Source of the DNA: an uncultured Pseudomonadales bacterium
Lineage (GTDB): Bacteria > Pseudomonadota > Gammaproteobacteria > Pseudomonadales > UBA7434
Assembly (NCBI GenBank): GCA_943788835.1
Contig: CALSRU010000007.1
Coordinates: 1 to 60,669, forward strand
DNA length: 60,669 nt
Direction: 5' to 3'
Both the position numbers and the translations under genes were made by a program. Positions 48,556-58,070 of the stretch are shown piece by piece. Each line of letters starts with the position of its first letter. Position 1 is the first letter of the stretch. Under the pieces are notes generated by a model. The model searched no databases, was not told where the DNA came from, and saw only the letters and a program-made list of their open reading frames with translations.

Positions 48556-50583
48556 TCAGCCTACAAATACTTGTTGTTTGAGCTGTTGCAGCTGATCTCG
48601 CAACACTCCAGCCTCCTCAAACTCAAGATCACGGGCGTGCTGATGCATTTGGACCTCTAATTGCTTGATTTTTTTCGATAATTCTTTCGGCGACAATGTT
48701 GTTAGCGGGTCTGCATAATCGGCCAACGAAGGCTCTGCCACTTTGCGATCGCGGCCTTTCTTACCACCGCGGCCCGGTATCATGCGCGCGCCTTCCATAA
48801 TGTCAGCCACACTTTTTTTAATGCCTACCGGCTCAATGCCGTGCTCTTGGTTGTAGGTTAATTGCACCTCTCGGCGGCGGCTAGTTTCATCTAAAGCACG
48901 CTGCATTGAACCGGTTATCTTGTCAGCATAAAGAATAGCCTTGCCATTTAAGTTTCGGGCGGCACGGCCAATAGTTTGAATCAGCGATGTTTCTGAGCGT
49001 AAAAAACCTTCCTTGTCAGCATCGAGAATAGCCACTAGCGACACCTCCGGCATATCTAAACCCTCGCGCAACAAGTTAATCCCCACCAAAACATCAAAAT
49101 GGCCTAGGCGAAAATCGCGAATAATTTCAACGCGCTCCACTGTATCAATGTCCGAGTGTAAGTAGCGCACCCGCACGTTGTGCTCATCTAAGTACTCCGT
49201 TAAATCCTCCGACATGCGCTTAGTCAATGTGGTCACCAAAACACGCTCTTCAATAGCCGTTCGCTTCCCTATCTCCGACAGCAAATCATCTACCTGCGTA
49301 AGTGCAGGTCTCACTTCCACTTCTGGGTCGATCAAGCCGGTAGGACGCACCAACTGCTCGACAATTTGGGCCGATTTTTCACGCTCATAGGGCCGCGGGG
49401 TGGCCGTAACATAAATACACTGGCCCACCAAAGATTCCCACTCTTCAAAGCGCAGCGGCCTATTATCTAACGCTGAAGGTAAGCGGAACCCGTATTGCAC
49501 GAGCGTTTCTTTGCGTGAGCGATCGCCTTTATACATAGCGCCAATTTGCGGAACCGTTACGTGCGATTCATCAATCACCACTAAGGCGTCTTTAGGCAAG
49601 TAATCAAACAACGTGGGTGGTGGCTCGCCCGGCTCGCGCCCTGATAAATACCGCGAGTAATTTTCGATACCGGTACAAAAACCTAGCTCACGAATTAGCT
49701 CTAAGTCGTAACGGGTGCGCTGCGATAAGCGCTGCTCTTCAACCAATTTGTCTTGATCGTGCAACTGTACTAGCCGCTCGCGCAGCTCTTCTTCAATACC
49801 ATCTATCGCTTTGAGCATATTGTCGCGCGGTGTCACATAGTGCGACTTAGGGTAGATGGTAAACCGCGGCAATTTAGCCTGAACTTCGCCCGTTAGTGGA
49901 TCAAACAGGCTGAGTTGTTCTAGCTCATCATCAAATAGATCGACTCGGATGGCATCGCGTTCGGACTCCGCCGGAAAAATATCAATGACATCGCCGCGCA
50001 CTCTAAAAGTACCGCGAGAAAAATCAATGTCGTTGCGTGTGTATTGCAACTCCGAAAGGCGCTGGAGAATCTCTTGCTGGCTGTAGCGGTCGCCGCGGCG
50101 CAAATGCAGCACCATTTTCAGGTACGCCGCTGGGTCACCCAAACCGTAGATTGCCGACACCGTCGCCACTACCAGCGCATCAGGACGCTCTAGCAATGCC
50201 TTAGTGGCCGACAAGCGCATTTGCTCTATGTGCTCATTGACCGACGAGTCTTTTTCAATAAAGGTGTCAGATGCAGCAACATAGGCCTCCGGCTGGTAGT
50301 AATCGTAATAGCTGACGAAATACTCAACCGCGTTGTTTGGAAAGAACTCTTTAAATTCACCGTATAGCTGAGCGGCCAGCGTCTTGTTGTGCGCCATAAC
50401 AATGGTGGGCCGCTGCATTTCAGCCACCACGTTGGCAATGGTGTAAGTTTTACCCGACCCGGTCACACCCAGTAACACCTGCCCGGCAAGCCCCGAATTA
50501 AGGCCATCGACCAACTGCTTAATGGCTTTGGGCTGATCGCCGGCGGGCTGATAATTGGAGACGACTTCAAAAGGTTTAGACAT
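48556..50583 (-). CDS. uvrB: Excinuclease ABC subunit B
   Basis: Central helicase-like component of nucleotide excision repair; 675 residues, the standard length. Walker [11 protein letters not shown] is near residue 40. The beta-hairpin region has [11 protein letters not shown]. Helicase motifs include DESHVT and, in the second half, [14 protein letters not shown]. The UvrC-binding UVR motif is at the end ([20 protein letters not shown]). The start is the ATG at 50583. It stands between two tRNA genes. uvrA and uvrC are not in the window. Confidence 0.98.
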   Translation of the reverse strand: MSKPFEVVSNYQPAGDQPKAIKQLVDGLNSGLAGQVLLGVTGSGKTYTIANVVAEMQRPTIVMAHNKTLAAQLYGEFKEFFPNNAVEYFVSYYDYYQPEAYVAASDTFIEKDSSVNEHIEQMRLSATKALLERPDALVVATVSAIYGLGDPAAYLKMVLHLRRGDRYSQQEILQRLSELQYTRNDIDFSRGTFRVRGDVIDIFPAESERDAIRVDLFDDELEQLSLFDPLTGEVQAKLPRFTIYPKSHYVTPRDNMLKAIDGIEEELRERLVQLHDQDKLVEEQRLSQRTRYDLELIRELGFCTGIENYSRYLSGREPGEPPPTLFDYLPKDALVVIDESHVTVPQIGAMYKGDRSRKETLVQYGFRLPSALDNRPLRFEEWESLVGQCIYVTATPRPYEREKSAQIVEQLVRPTGLIDPEVEVRPALTQVDDLLSEIGKRTAIEERVLVTTLTKRMSEDLTEYLDEHNVRVRYLHSDIDTVERVEIIRDFRLGHFDVLVGINLLREGLDMPEVSLVAILDADKEGFLRSETSLIQTIGRAARNLNGKAILYADKITGSMQRALDETSRRREVQLTYNQEHGIEPVGIKKSVADIMEGARMIPGRGGKKGRDRKVAEPSLADYADPLTTLSPKELSKKIKQLEVQMHQHARDLEFEEAGVLRDQLQQLKQQVFVG

Positions 50584-50836
50584 GGGTGCTTATACGCCCG
50601 CAAGCGAAAAATGGCTGAGAAAACCCGCGATCATACCGACAGTTGGCAAGCCTATAAAGCACTATCTGGTCTCATAAAAGCCACCTACACGCATGATTGG
50701 CCTTTTTTTTACCATACCGCGCAAACCCCACTTGACGAACACCGCTCACGCCCTTAATATTCGCGCCCTACCGAGGTTTGTGATCTATAATTCATTGATC
50801 TGGCAGCCAATATAGCTGTTTAGGTAGACCAACAAT

Positions 50837-50912
50837 TCCGCCTTAGCTCAGTTGGTAGAGCAAATGACTGTTAATCATTGGGTCGCTGGTTCGAGCCCAG
50901 CAGGCGGAGCCA
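50837..50912 (+). tRNA. tRNA-Asn (GTT anticodon)
   Basis: 76 nt with encoded CCA. Acceptor TCCGCCT pairs with AGGCGGA; discriminator G. Anticodon loop CTGTTAA in an AATGA/TCATT stem, T-arm GGTTCGAGCCC. A TATAAT element at 50786-50791 could be its -10 box. Confidence 0.97.
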
Positions 50913-50920
50913 TATAAAGC

Positions 50921-50950
50921 AAAAAAAGCTGCAGCAATGCAGCTTTTTTT
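50921..50950. terminator. Terminator after tRNA-Asn
   Basis: AAAAAAAGCTGC, a short loop, then GCAGCTTTTTTT. It can act in both directions, serving tRNA-Asn (+) and the CNNM-type gene (-). Confidence 0.88.
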
Positions 50951-50994
50951 GTGGGTGGAGGAAAATAGCTTGATTGCGTGCCTGGGCTTAACGC

Positions 50995-52035
50995 TCACGG
51001 CTGAGCTTTTTTATCTCGCAGCCGCGCTCGAAACCGATCGCGGGCTAACGCCTGCATATCGGCAACCGAATCACTCTCATCCACAATTTCTCGACCCAGC
51101 AGGGTTTCAATGGCATCCTCCAAAGTCACAATGCCAGAGGTTTGACCAAAGTTATCCTGCACCAGATACATATGAGCACGGCCTTTAATAAACATATCGA
51201 GCAATCGATGCACGGGCAGCTTTTCGGAGACTACATCCAGCGGCTTTGCCAGCTGCTCAACCGCTGTACCGCCCTCACCCTGGCGCAACGCTTCGTACAG
51301 ATCTTTTAGCATAACCAGCGTAGTAATATCGTCGACGCTATCACCATACACAGGCAGCCGTGAAAAGCGGCGATTATTTTCATCGCTTAAAGCCTCAGAA
51401 ACGGTAGTTTTTTTCGATAGCATTTGCACCACCGAGCGCGGTGTTAGCACGGCTTGCGTTGCCACCTCGCGCAATTTAAGTAAATTTAATAAATACTGGC
51501 TTTCTTCATCGAATAAATTACCGTCTTTATGCCCCAGACTTGCCATGGCAATAATTTCATCGCGAGTGACTTCATCCTCAATTTTTCGGCTAAATAAATT
51601 CGTTAGCTTAGTCGCAAGCCACACCAGCGGATAAACAATGCGCACCAGCGCAAGAATAACCCAAGCAGCCGGCACTGCCAGCGTACGCCAATAACTGGCA
51701 CCCAGGGTTTTGGGAATAATTTCAGAAAAGTACAAAATGGCTAGCGTTAACAGCACAGCAATCAGGCTTTCCCACTGCTGGCCAAACACCTGCAATGCCT
51801 GCGAACCAACACCAGCGGCACCAATGGTATGAGCGAAGGTATTGAGAATTAAGATAGCGGAGAGTGATTTATCTAGGGAGTTGCGCACCTTGGCCACGAC
51901 TGCACCGGCGCGCGGTTTATCAGTATTCAGTGCCTCAGCAAAGCTGGGTGTCATTGATAGTAGCACCGCCTCAAGAATAGAGCAGATGAACGAAACCCCG
52001 ATGGCGATGGCGAGATAAACAAACAGCACTGTCAT
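50995..52035 (-). CDS. CNNM/CorC-type transport protein with CBS pair
   Basis: 346 residues. The N-terminal DUF21/CNNM membrane domain (about 1-150) contains LEAVLLSMTPSF and ILYFSEIIPKTLGASY. A CBS-domain pair (about 200-320) includes LTPRSVVQML and GIVTLEDAIETLLGREIVDE. The C-terminal CorC/HlyC transporter-associated domain seen in longer relatives is missing, which fits the short form. The family is tied to magnesium or cobalt efflux. It converges on tRNA-Asn. Confidence 0.9.
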   Translation of the reverse strand: MTVLFVYLAIAIGVSFICSILEAVLLSMTPSFAEALNTDKPRAGAVVAKVRNSLDKSLSAILILNTFAHTIGAAGVGSQALQVFGQQWESLIAVLLTLAILYFSEIIPKTLGASYWRTLAVPAAWVILALVRIVYPLVWLATKLTNLFSRKIEDEVTRDEIIAMASLGHKDGNLFDEESQYLLNLLKLREVATQAVLTPRSVVQMLSKKTTVSEALSDENNRRFSRLPVYGDSVDDITTLVMLKDLYEALRQGEGGTAVEQLAKPLDVVSEKLPVHRLLDMFIKGRAHMYLVQDNFGQTSGIVTLEDAIETLLGREIVDESDSVADMQALARDRFRARLRDKKAQP

Positions 52036-52146
52036 GATTTTGCGTTTTTTTCATCCTGAATTATCAGCGTCTATATTTCATTGTGCTTTAGTTTAACTGG
52101 GTATTGCAAGTATTTAACGGAAGAAAACAGTTTGACTACTTTAGAC

Positions 52147-52170
52147 AAAAAACGGCCCCCGAAGGAGCCG
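52147..52170 (-). terminator. Intrinsic terminator of the cupin gene
   Basis: Minus strand: CGGCTCC, a TTCG tetraloop, GGGGCCG, then six T residues. A classical terminator about 25 nt after the cupin stop. Confidence 0.88.
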
Positions 52171-52191
52171 CTGGTATGTATAAGCTGACGA

Positions 52192-52671
52192 TCAATCAGC
52201 AACGTAACCCGGGTACCCAGGCTCGAGAATAGTAATCATTTTTTGGCCCTCCGGAAGATCAAAGGTATCGATCACGATCGCATCTTCAGTACCTAGATTC
52301 GCAGCGGTCATGGGCGTATGAGGCGGCATGTAATAGCACGTACCGGCCGGATTTTCTGTTGGCTCCTGCCCTTCTACAAAGTCGGTAATCGTGCCGGAGA
52401 TGACGCAAGTCCAACCGCCAAAATCATGGATATGAATACCAACCCTCGTCCCAGCTAATCGCACTCCATTGTGAATGACCAAGCGACTACCGTCAGCGGT
52501 TATTGTATCGAGCATCACAAAGCTATTGCCCAGCGGCGCGAGTATGCCCGGTGGTATTTCGCCATTAATCGTCGTTACCGGTTTGTTAATCATTGAATCA
52601 GAAAAAACGCTCAAACTGAACAAACTAAAAAACCCGAACAAAGCCATTGTTATCGTTTTATTGCTAAACAC
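52192..52671 (-). CDS. Exported cupin-domain protein
   Basis: 159 residues from the GTG at 52671, chosen because GAGG lies 8 nt upstream and the product then begins with a signal peptide (MALFGFFSLFSLSVFSDS). A longer frame to 52776 has no ribosome site. One cupin barrel is visible: GTRVGIHIHDFGGWTCVISG with an HIH metal pair, then GTCYYMPPHTPM with a third histidine. Secreted cupins of this kind bind metals or small ligands. No substrate is indicated. Confidence 0.75.
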   Translation of the reverse strand: MFSNKTITMALFGFFSLFSLSVFSDSMINKPVTTINGEIPPGILAPLGNSFVMLDTITADGSRLVIHNGVRLAGTRVGIHIHDFGGWTCVISGTITDFVEGQEPTENPAGTCYYMPPHTPMTAANLGTEDAIVIDTFDLPEGQKMITILEPGYPGYVAD

Positions 52672-53137
52672 GTTGTTTTCCTCAAAATATTGGAGACATA
52701 CCCTCCCAAAAAGATTTTTAAAGTTACATGAACTAACAGCCAATTGAAACCCCCAAGCCATTCGGCTTAACCGCAAAAAATTAGCTACGCTCCACCCTGG
52801 TAACAGTGTTCAATAAACCTCAGGCTCAGTAAATATACCTAAGTAAGAGTGACTATTGAAAATGGTACCAACCCTGACACACTGTTCAGCAGGGGAATCT
52901 GATTGCCCCTTTGGGCAGACGCAGCATAACGTCTAACCATTTAACTGAAATTATTTTTTCTACGTGCATCCAAATGAGCCGCTCGTTACGTCTTATGTAT
53001 TAGGCAGGTACAGATTGATAAGTAAAGTACGCACTTTACCGCCTATAGACAAATCCGTGGGGCTAGTGCAAAGACATCAATTGATGAGCCCCGCCGAAAA
53101 ATTTTCGCTGTTACAGCGTAACTAGAGGAGCATCAAC
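52672..53137. other. Divergent spacer, cupin / DUF6249 operon
   Basis: 466 nt. It holds an imperfect hairpin (AGGGGAAT...ATTGCCCCT, about 52891-52910) and the AGAGGAG site of the 53138 gene. No confident promoter is seen. Confidence 0.4.
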
Positions 53138-53905
53138 ATGAAAATCTTGGCAACCGTAACCCTGGTATATTTGCTATGTCTACCCGCCGCCTTTGCTAGC
53201 AGTCATGACCAACCCACTACGCCTAACGCAGTGGCTATGGAGCAAGAAACCGCTAGTGTAGAAAATAGTGAAGCGGTTCAAAAAGAACAATTTAAAGACG
53301 ACGTTGAAGCACTAAAAGCCACGATAATTGGGCGCATCATTGCCGAGCTTAGCTCTGAATTAGAGGGAAGCCCAGACATTAGCGAGCAAGATCGGGCCAA
53401 AATAGAGCGCGTGATTGACCGGCTAGACAATATGGAAACACTCGCCGATCTTCGGAGCTTGTCAGATCTTACTGGCCAGAGCGTGAGTGCCCAAGACATC
53501 AATGCGGGAGGAATGAGCGAATACGAAAAATGGCAGCAGGAATCGGATTCGTGGCTGGACGCTTTAATACCCATTGTGGCTATCGTCTTTGTTTTTGGCG
53601 CACCGGTGCTGATAGTCGCCACGGTTATGCTCATTGGCTATCGCAAAAAACGCTTACAACACGCCACACTGGACAAATTCATCGACAGTGGTCAACCGGT
53701 TCCTGCCGAGCTATTGGCCAGCCTGCAAAGCAATACCAGCAAAAACGGACAACAAAAAGGCGTCATGTATGGGTTAGTCGGTATCGGTGTCGGCTTGGCT
53801 GGGTGGTTAATGCACTCGTCGGGCATTGGCGCACTCGGCATTATTATTTTATTCGTGGGTATCGCACATTTACTGATAGGGAAGTTAGAAACCAAGGCTG
53901 AGTGA
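53138..53905 (+). CDS. DUF6249-like membrane protein
   Basis: 255 residues. Signal peptide (TLVYLLCLPAAFAS), then a long charged helical region (about 35-125), and a membrane part with IPIVAIVFVFGAPVLIVA. A basic cytoplasmic stretch has DKFIDSGQPVPAELL, and two more hydrophobic segments end it. The GAPVLIV...GQPVPAELL layout is typical of DUF6249. It is the first gene of a tightly packed run with an ECF sigma gene. It could be a membrane component of the signal, but the function is unknown. Confidence 0.7.
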   Translation: MKILATVTLVYLLCLPAAFASSHDQPTTPNAVAMEQETASVENSEAVQKEQFKDDVEALKATIIGRIIAELSSELEGSPDISEQDRAKIERVIDRLDNMETLADLRSLSDLTGQSVSAQDINAGGMSEYEKWQQESDSWLDALIPIVAIVFVFGAPVLIVATVMLIGYRKKRLQHATLDKFIDSGQPVPAELLASLQSNTSKNGQQKGVMYGLVGIGVGLAGWLMHSSGIGALGIIILFVGIAHLLIGKLETKAE

Positions 53906-54480
53906 ATGAGTCAATCATGACATCTGATGATCGGATCCTTATTGCAAGAATCCTTAAGCAGAATGACCAGCGGGCTTATAGTGAGCTGGTCAATCGGTAC
54001 CAATCTCGGCTTCGTTATAGCTTGCGCCAGCTAACGGGCTGGGATGAAGCACTGGCCGACGATCTGGCTCAAGATACCTTTATAAAGGCATTTAAAAATT
54101 TGGCGTCGTTTAAGGGTGAATCACAATTTTATACTTGGCTTTACCGCATTGCCTACCGCGAATTCGCCAGTTATAAACGCGCACTAAAGCCGGTTGCCCC
54201 CTTGCCTGAAATACTCCCAGACACGCACCACGCCAACCCTATGACTGACGTCAACACACATCGGGATCTTGCCCATGCATTGGCGCAACTACCTTACGAG
54301 CAAGCCGCCAGCTTACACCTGCACTTACATTGTGAATTCACCCAGCAGGAAGTGGCCGACATTATGGGCGCGCCATTGGGCTCAGTAAAAAGCCATCTAT
54401 TGCGTGGCAAAAATACGCTGCGAGTTTTATTATCTTCGTGGCAGACTAATGCTTCAGACAAAGGGGCAAAACAGGCATGA
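53902..54480 (+). CDS. ECF RNA polymerase sigma factor
   Basis: 192 residues from a GTG that overlaps the previous stop (GTGA); an ATG five codons on is an alternative. Region 2 has DDLAQDTFIKAFKNLASFKG and FYTWLYRIAYREFASY. The region 4 helix-turn-helix is FTQQEVADIMGAPLGSVKSH. It differs from the RpoE/ChrR-type factor at 39825. A 4-nt overlap joins it to the next gene, a likely membrane regulator. Confidence 0.88.
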   Translation: MNESIMTSDDRILIARILKQNDQRAYSELVNRYQSRLRYSLRQLTGWDEALADDLAQDTFIKAFKNLASFKGESQFYTWLYRIAYREFASYKRALKPVAPLPEILPDTHHANPMTDVNTHRDLAHALAQLPYEQAASLHLHLHCEFTQQEVADIMGAPLGSVKSHLLRGKNTLRVLLSSWQTNASDKGAKQA

Positions 54481-54818
54481 ATAACCACCCACAACGAGAC
54501 GTTAGCGACGACATTTTTAGGCGCTTACGCAAGTCAGAACCCTACCTAGAAGATAACGGCTTTACCGCTGCGGTAATGGCTCATTTGCCCAAGCAAGCTG
54601 AGTTACCTCTGTGGCAGAAAAGCGGCTTAATTATACTGTTTGGGCTCATTGGCGTTGCATTAGCAGCGTCAATGCTACCTGTGCAAATAACACCACTGGC
54701 GCCACTGGCTGCCATGCTGACTGATCACATTGTGAAGTTAGAAGTTTTTGGTTTTACAGCCGCCGCTACCTTCACGCTAGCAGGCGCTGCACTATGGTTC
54801 ACCCAACACGAGATGTAA
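54477..54818 (+). CDS. Small membrane protein, possible anti-sigma factor
   Basis: 113 residues. The cytoplasmic N-terminus contains EDNGFTAAVMAHLP, similar to the DUF5056 start. Two hydrophobic segments follow (LIILFGLIGVALAASML and AAATFTLAGAALWF). Its position right behind an ECF sigma gene with an ATGA overlap argues for a membrane-bound anti-sigma role, though no zinc motif is present. Confidence 0.6.
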   Translation: MNNHPQRDVSDDIFRRLRKSEPYLEDNGFTAAVMAHLPKQAELPLWQKSGLIILFGLIGVALAASMLPVQITPLAPLAAMLTDHIVKLEVFGFTAAATFTLAGAALWFTQHEM

Positions 54819-54854
54819 CCCGCCCCGGCGTATCAACAACTTGCGAGAAAACCT

Positions 54855-55289
54855 ATGCAACTCTTGTCAGTCAACAGACCCAACTACCGCACCCTGATAC
54901 GCGATGTCAGCATGCTACAAATTAAACTGTTTGCAGACAGTATGCGCGACCTGATTTTGGTGCCGCTGTCTATTAGCGCCGGCGTACTGAGCTTGCTATG
55001 GCGCAGCGATAATAAACCCGGCACACAGTTTTACCATGTGCTGCGTGCCGGACGGCGCAGCGACCGCTGGATTGACTTGTTTGGTGCTGCAGACCGCGTG
55101 TATGGCCCTGCAGAAGGCGCCGGCAGGCCATTGCCGCAAGAAGATATGGAGGCGATCATTGCGCGCGTTGAGGATTTCATTGCCCACAAATACAACAGTG
55201 GAAGCTTCAGCGAAGAAAATAAAGTTCAGCTCAACAATGCTTTGAGTTTATTGCGCGAGCATCAAACCGGTGACAAAAATTCGCCTTAA
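54855..55289 (+). CDS. Conserved-looking hypothetical protein
   Basis: 144 residues. One possible membrane segment (DLILVPLSISAGVLSLLW) near residue 40 is preceded by a helix, DVSMLQIKLFADSMR. The C-terminus (about 90-140) is charged and helical. No named family is recognised. It follows the sigma/anti-sigma run by 36 nt and may belong to that operon. Its stop overlaps the NfeD gene stop on the other strand. Confidence 0.65.
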   Translation: MQLLSVNRPNYRTLIRDVSMLQIKLFADSMRDLILVPLSISAGVLSLLWRSDNKPGTQFYHVLRAGRRSDRWIDLFGAADRVYGPAEGAGRPLPQEDMEAIIARVEDFIAHKYNSGSFSEENKVQLNNALSLLREHQTGDKNSP

Positions 55290-55579
55290 TATTTATTGAT
55301 GTCGCTTTTCTGCACTCGATCTTGCAAAAAGCGCTTCATGATTAATATGGCGACTACCGACAACACGCCGTAAAGAATGGATAAGTCGGCCCAATCATTA
55401 AGAAACAGATAGAACCCCATGGCCTGTAAGTACAAAACCACCGACATAATGACGGCCGATATACCCAGCGCCAGTAAAAAATAAGCCGCGCCTATTAACA
55501 TTTCCGCAAGAATGAAAATGATGCCCGCTATGAGCCATACCTCGGAAAAGAAAAGCCAGTGATTTAAAAATTCCGCCAT
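55286..55579 (-). CDS. NfeD-like membrane protein, short form
   Basis: 97 residues with three hydrophobic segments, including WLIAGIIFILAEML and YFLLALGISAVIMSVVL. NfeD proteins normally end with a soluble OB-fold domain; only a short basic tail is present here. It lies 8 nt after an SPFH gene, the usual partner, so the two act together in membrane-domain organisation. Confidence 0.8.
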   Translation of the reverse strand: MAEFLNHWLFFSEVWLIAGIIFILAEMLIGAAYFLLALGISAVIMSVVLYLQAMGFYLFLNDWADLSILYGVLSVVAILIMKRFLQDRVQKSDINKY

Positions 55580-55587
55580 GTCGTCAC

Positions 55588-56514
55588 CTATTTTTTACCT
55601 AGAGTTTCTAATACCGTAGTAAACGCACCCAGTGTTTGCGTAATGTTGGTAGGCAAAATAACCGTTTTGGCATTGTCTGCTGCGGCTACTTCCGACATCG
55701 CCTGAACCTGCCTTTTCATAATTTCATAATCTACCGCTGGCTGTCCATTATCGGCTATTGCCTGTGCAACCAATCGTGTTTGCTCTGCATCTGCGCCCGC
55801 CTTTACCGTAACGGCATAAGCCTCTGCGTCTGCAGTAATTCTAATGGCCTCGGCTTTTTTATCCGCTTCATACAAAACCGCGTCGGCGGCTAACTCTACC
55901 GATCGCTTACTGCCCTCAGCCTCTGCTATTGATGCGCGCTTTTCACGCTCAGCATTTAATTGCTGTCGCTGGGCTTCTTTGGTTTGCTCATCAATAAGCA
56001 CATCGGTAATGGCGGTAGAGGTAATCATAAGGCCCCATTCACTGGCCTTTTTTTGCAGGTTTTCGCCAATCTCCTCATTCATTGACTCGCGTGAAGATTG
56101 CAAGTCATCGAGGTCTAGCCTACCTGCCGCCGAACGGACGATTGAGGTGGCTTCTGTATCGATGGCTAAATCGACATCTTGAATGCGGTAAACCGATTTG
56201 GCAGCATCTACCACACGATAAAACACCGTGGCTTTTAACTTGACCTCTACATTGTCTTTGGTAATAACCGAAATAGTGAATTCAGGCAGCTGTCTTTCTA
56301 AAATAGAAATGCGTCGACTAATTTGATCTAAAAAAGGCACAATAAAATTCAAACCCGCATTCAGCGTCTTCGTATATTTGCCAAACCGCTCAATGGTGTA
56401 TTCCTCAGACTGCGGAACAACTTTTATGCCCCGCCAAATGCTCGAAATAGCAATGATGAGAATTAAGAAGGACACAACCCCAGATAACGTAACCTGTATG
56501 TCTGCTTCATTCAT
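55588..56514 (-). CDS. SPFH/stomatin-like protein (QmcA type)
   Basis: 308 residues with an N-terminal membrane helix (LSGVVSFLILIIAISSIW). The SPFH/Band 7 domain runs from VPQSEEYTIERFGKY through ERQLPEFTISVITKDNVEV, and a long Ala/Glu-rich coiled coil (about 170-250) leads to the C-terminal region. Such proteins form large membrane scaffolds and associate with NfeD-type partners such as the next gene. No protease motif is present. Confidence 0.92.
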   Translation of the reverse strand: MNEADIQVTLSGVVSFLILIIAISSIWRGIKVVPQSEEYTIERFGKYTKTLNAGLNFIVPFLDQISRRISILERQLPEFTISVITKDNVEVKLKATVFYRVVDAAKSVYRIQDVDLAIDTEATSIVRSAAGRLDLDDLQSSRESMNEEIGENLQKKASEWGLMITSTAITDVLIDEQTKEAQRQQLNAEREKRASIAEAEGSKRSVELAADAVLYEADKKAEAIRITADAEAYAVTVKAGADAEQTRLVAQAIADNGQPAVDYEIMKRQVQAMSEVAAADNAKTVILPTNITQTLGAFTTVLETLGKK

Positions 56515-56818
56515 GAGTGTGTATTCCTGTAATTTGGGTTAACTAACGGTGCCAGGGCGCTTGGCGATCTAGGCCATGATATTTAATGAGCAGACCAATA
56601 TTCTCGGTGTTTTTGCAGTCATGCTAGATAGAGTATCACAGCTAATCGCGACGGCGGCACTTAACCTGAAGCGGTGTGTATTTACCGCGCCACAAGATAA
56701 TTTTTCGCCAAACAGAAGCCCTACTTGACGGTACCGTGCATCAAAACCTTTACACGTCTTTATTAGATTTTACCAAGCGGTAGTCCAGAGCCTTTTGCTC
56801 ACACTACAACTCAAGGTT
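56515..56818. other. Intergenic spacer upstream of the SPFH gene
   Basis: 304 nt between the SPFH start and the stop of the GST-like gene. No RNA, repeat or convincing promoter is seen. Confidence 0.35.
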
Positions 56819-57844
56819 TTAAACAAGGTATTTAAGGCAATCAGCCTTTGCCAAAAAGTCCTCTAAGGCTGGATCACTGTTTGCCGCTGCAAACTTTTGC
56901 TTAATCATTGCGAAGCCCAGTGCTGGGTATTTAAACGTTTTTTGAAAGTATGACTGGCCGCCCATGGCAAGCTGGGTTTGCTTTTCACCGGCCTGCCACG
57001 CTTGTGCGTTGGCATTACTCCAGGCCAAAAAACGAGGGCCTACTTCTTGGCTAAAAATGGGCTGTAGCGTGGGTGCTAGCGACTCCAAAGTTTCAAAATC
57101 TCCAGCATTTTTTGGCTCTAACATGCGTTGAATCCAGTCCACCACCTTCGGGCCGCGGGCTTCTAATATCGCGCAGCAGCTTGGGTCTGTATAGGCCTGA
57201 TACAGCTGCCCCCACAAACCAAAATCGCCAAATGATGGGCGCTCGCCAAACAGGTACGAGCGCGACTGCAGGTGCGCTTGTAGCATGTCGACTACATTGG
57301 CGAACGATTCAACCAGCAAGGGCTTGTTGTTTTCATTAGAACCGGCAAAGGCCATGCGCGGAACCATGCGCTTAACAATAAGAGGAGCAAACAAGGGACC
57401 CAACAATTTCCCTACCCAGCCCGTTGTTAACCCAGCAATAGTGCCCTGCGCCAAGGTTGCCGAACGGCATTTCTGGTCGGCCGGATAACTCCAACGATAA
57501 TGAAACATCAGCTTGTTACCCCATTCATCGCCGTATTCTTCAAGTAACTCTGATAAAAATCGAAGTGCGGGATCCTGCGGGTGAATAGACGGCTCGGGAT
57601 ACCGCTCTTCTAGCAATTCTATAATAGGCGTAGAGTCTTGCATTGCGCTGCCATCGGGCAACAGCACCATCGGAATGAGCGGCACCTTAGCGTGCTGCTT
57701 AAAAAGCTTATTGTGACTGAATCGATCCATCCATTGATGCGGCACACTCTTATAACGCATAGCCGCTAGCACTTTCATTGAATAGCCCGATTCAGGGCGC
57801 CCCATCAAACCGTACTGCCCGCTTTGCAAGGTTGTTTTAGTCAT
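56819..57844 (-). CDS. Glutathione S-transferase-like protein
   Basis: 341 residues. The N-terminal thioredoxin-like domain (about 10-95) includes YSMKVLAAMRYKSVPHQW, VPLIPMVLLPDG and the glutathione-contacting DSTPIIELLEERYP. The C-terminal helical domain has RPSFGDFGLWGQLYQAYTDP. It is about 100 residues longer than standard GSTs, with an extra C-terminal segment. Substrate unknown. A terminator separates it from wcaJ upstream. Confidence 0.85.
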   Translation of the reverse strand: MTKTTLQSGQYGLMGRPESGYSMKVLAAMRYKSVPHQWMDRFSHNKLFKQHAKVPLIPMVLLPDGSAMQDSTPIIELLEERYPEPSIHPQDPALRFLSELLEEYGDEWGNKLMFHYRWSYPADQKCRSATLAQGTIAGLTTGWVGKLLGPLFAPLIVKRMVPRMAFAGSNENNKPLLVESFANVVDMLQAHLQSRSYLFGERPSFGDFGLWGQLYQAYTDPSCCAILEARGPKVVDWIQRMLEPKNAGDFETLESLAPTLQPIFSQEVGPRFLAWSNANAQAWQAGEKQTQLAMGGQSYFQKTFKYPALGFAMIKQKFAAANSDPALEDFLAKADCLKYLV

Positions 57845-57968
57845 TTTGGGTTCCGTGATTTGGGGTATGTTGAAATTATTTTAGGGCGCGAGCAATGCCA
57901 TAACAAGCTAGATCGAGCTACGGCGAACTAAGGCAAACTAAGACGAGCTAAGCCGAGCATAAACAACA

Positions 57969-57988
57969 ACGGCCCCTAAAGGGGCCGT
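57969..57988 (-). terminator. Terminator downstream of the WcaJ-type gene
   Basis: Minus strand: ACGGCCCC, TTTA loop region, GGGGCCGT, followed by a T-rich TGTTGTTT. It lies about 80 nt after the 58071 stop. Next to it (57905-57955) short GAGCTA/GGC-type repeats occur. Confidence 0.75.
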
Positions 57989-58070
57989 TATTTGCCGTAA
58001 ATCGGTGAATGAAGGGTTTAAATCTTTTTAACCCTACCGCCCTTCCTAACTTAATTAGTTGATCTTGCTA

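Noticed and set aside
48388-48660. 90-codon plus-strand frame
   Set aside because: Runs antisense through tRNA-Val and the 3' end of uvrB.
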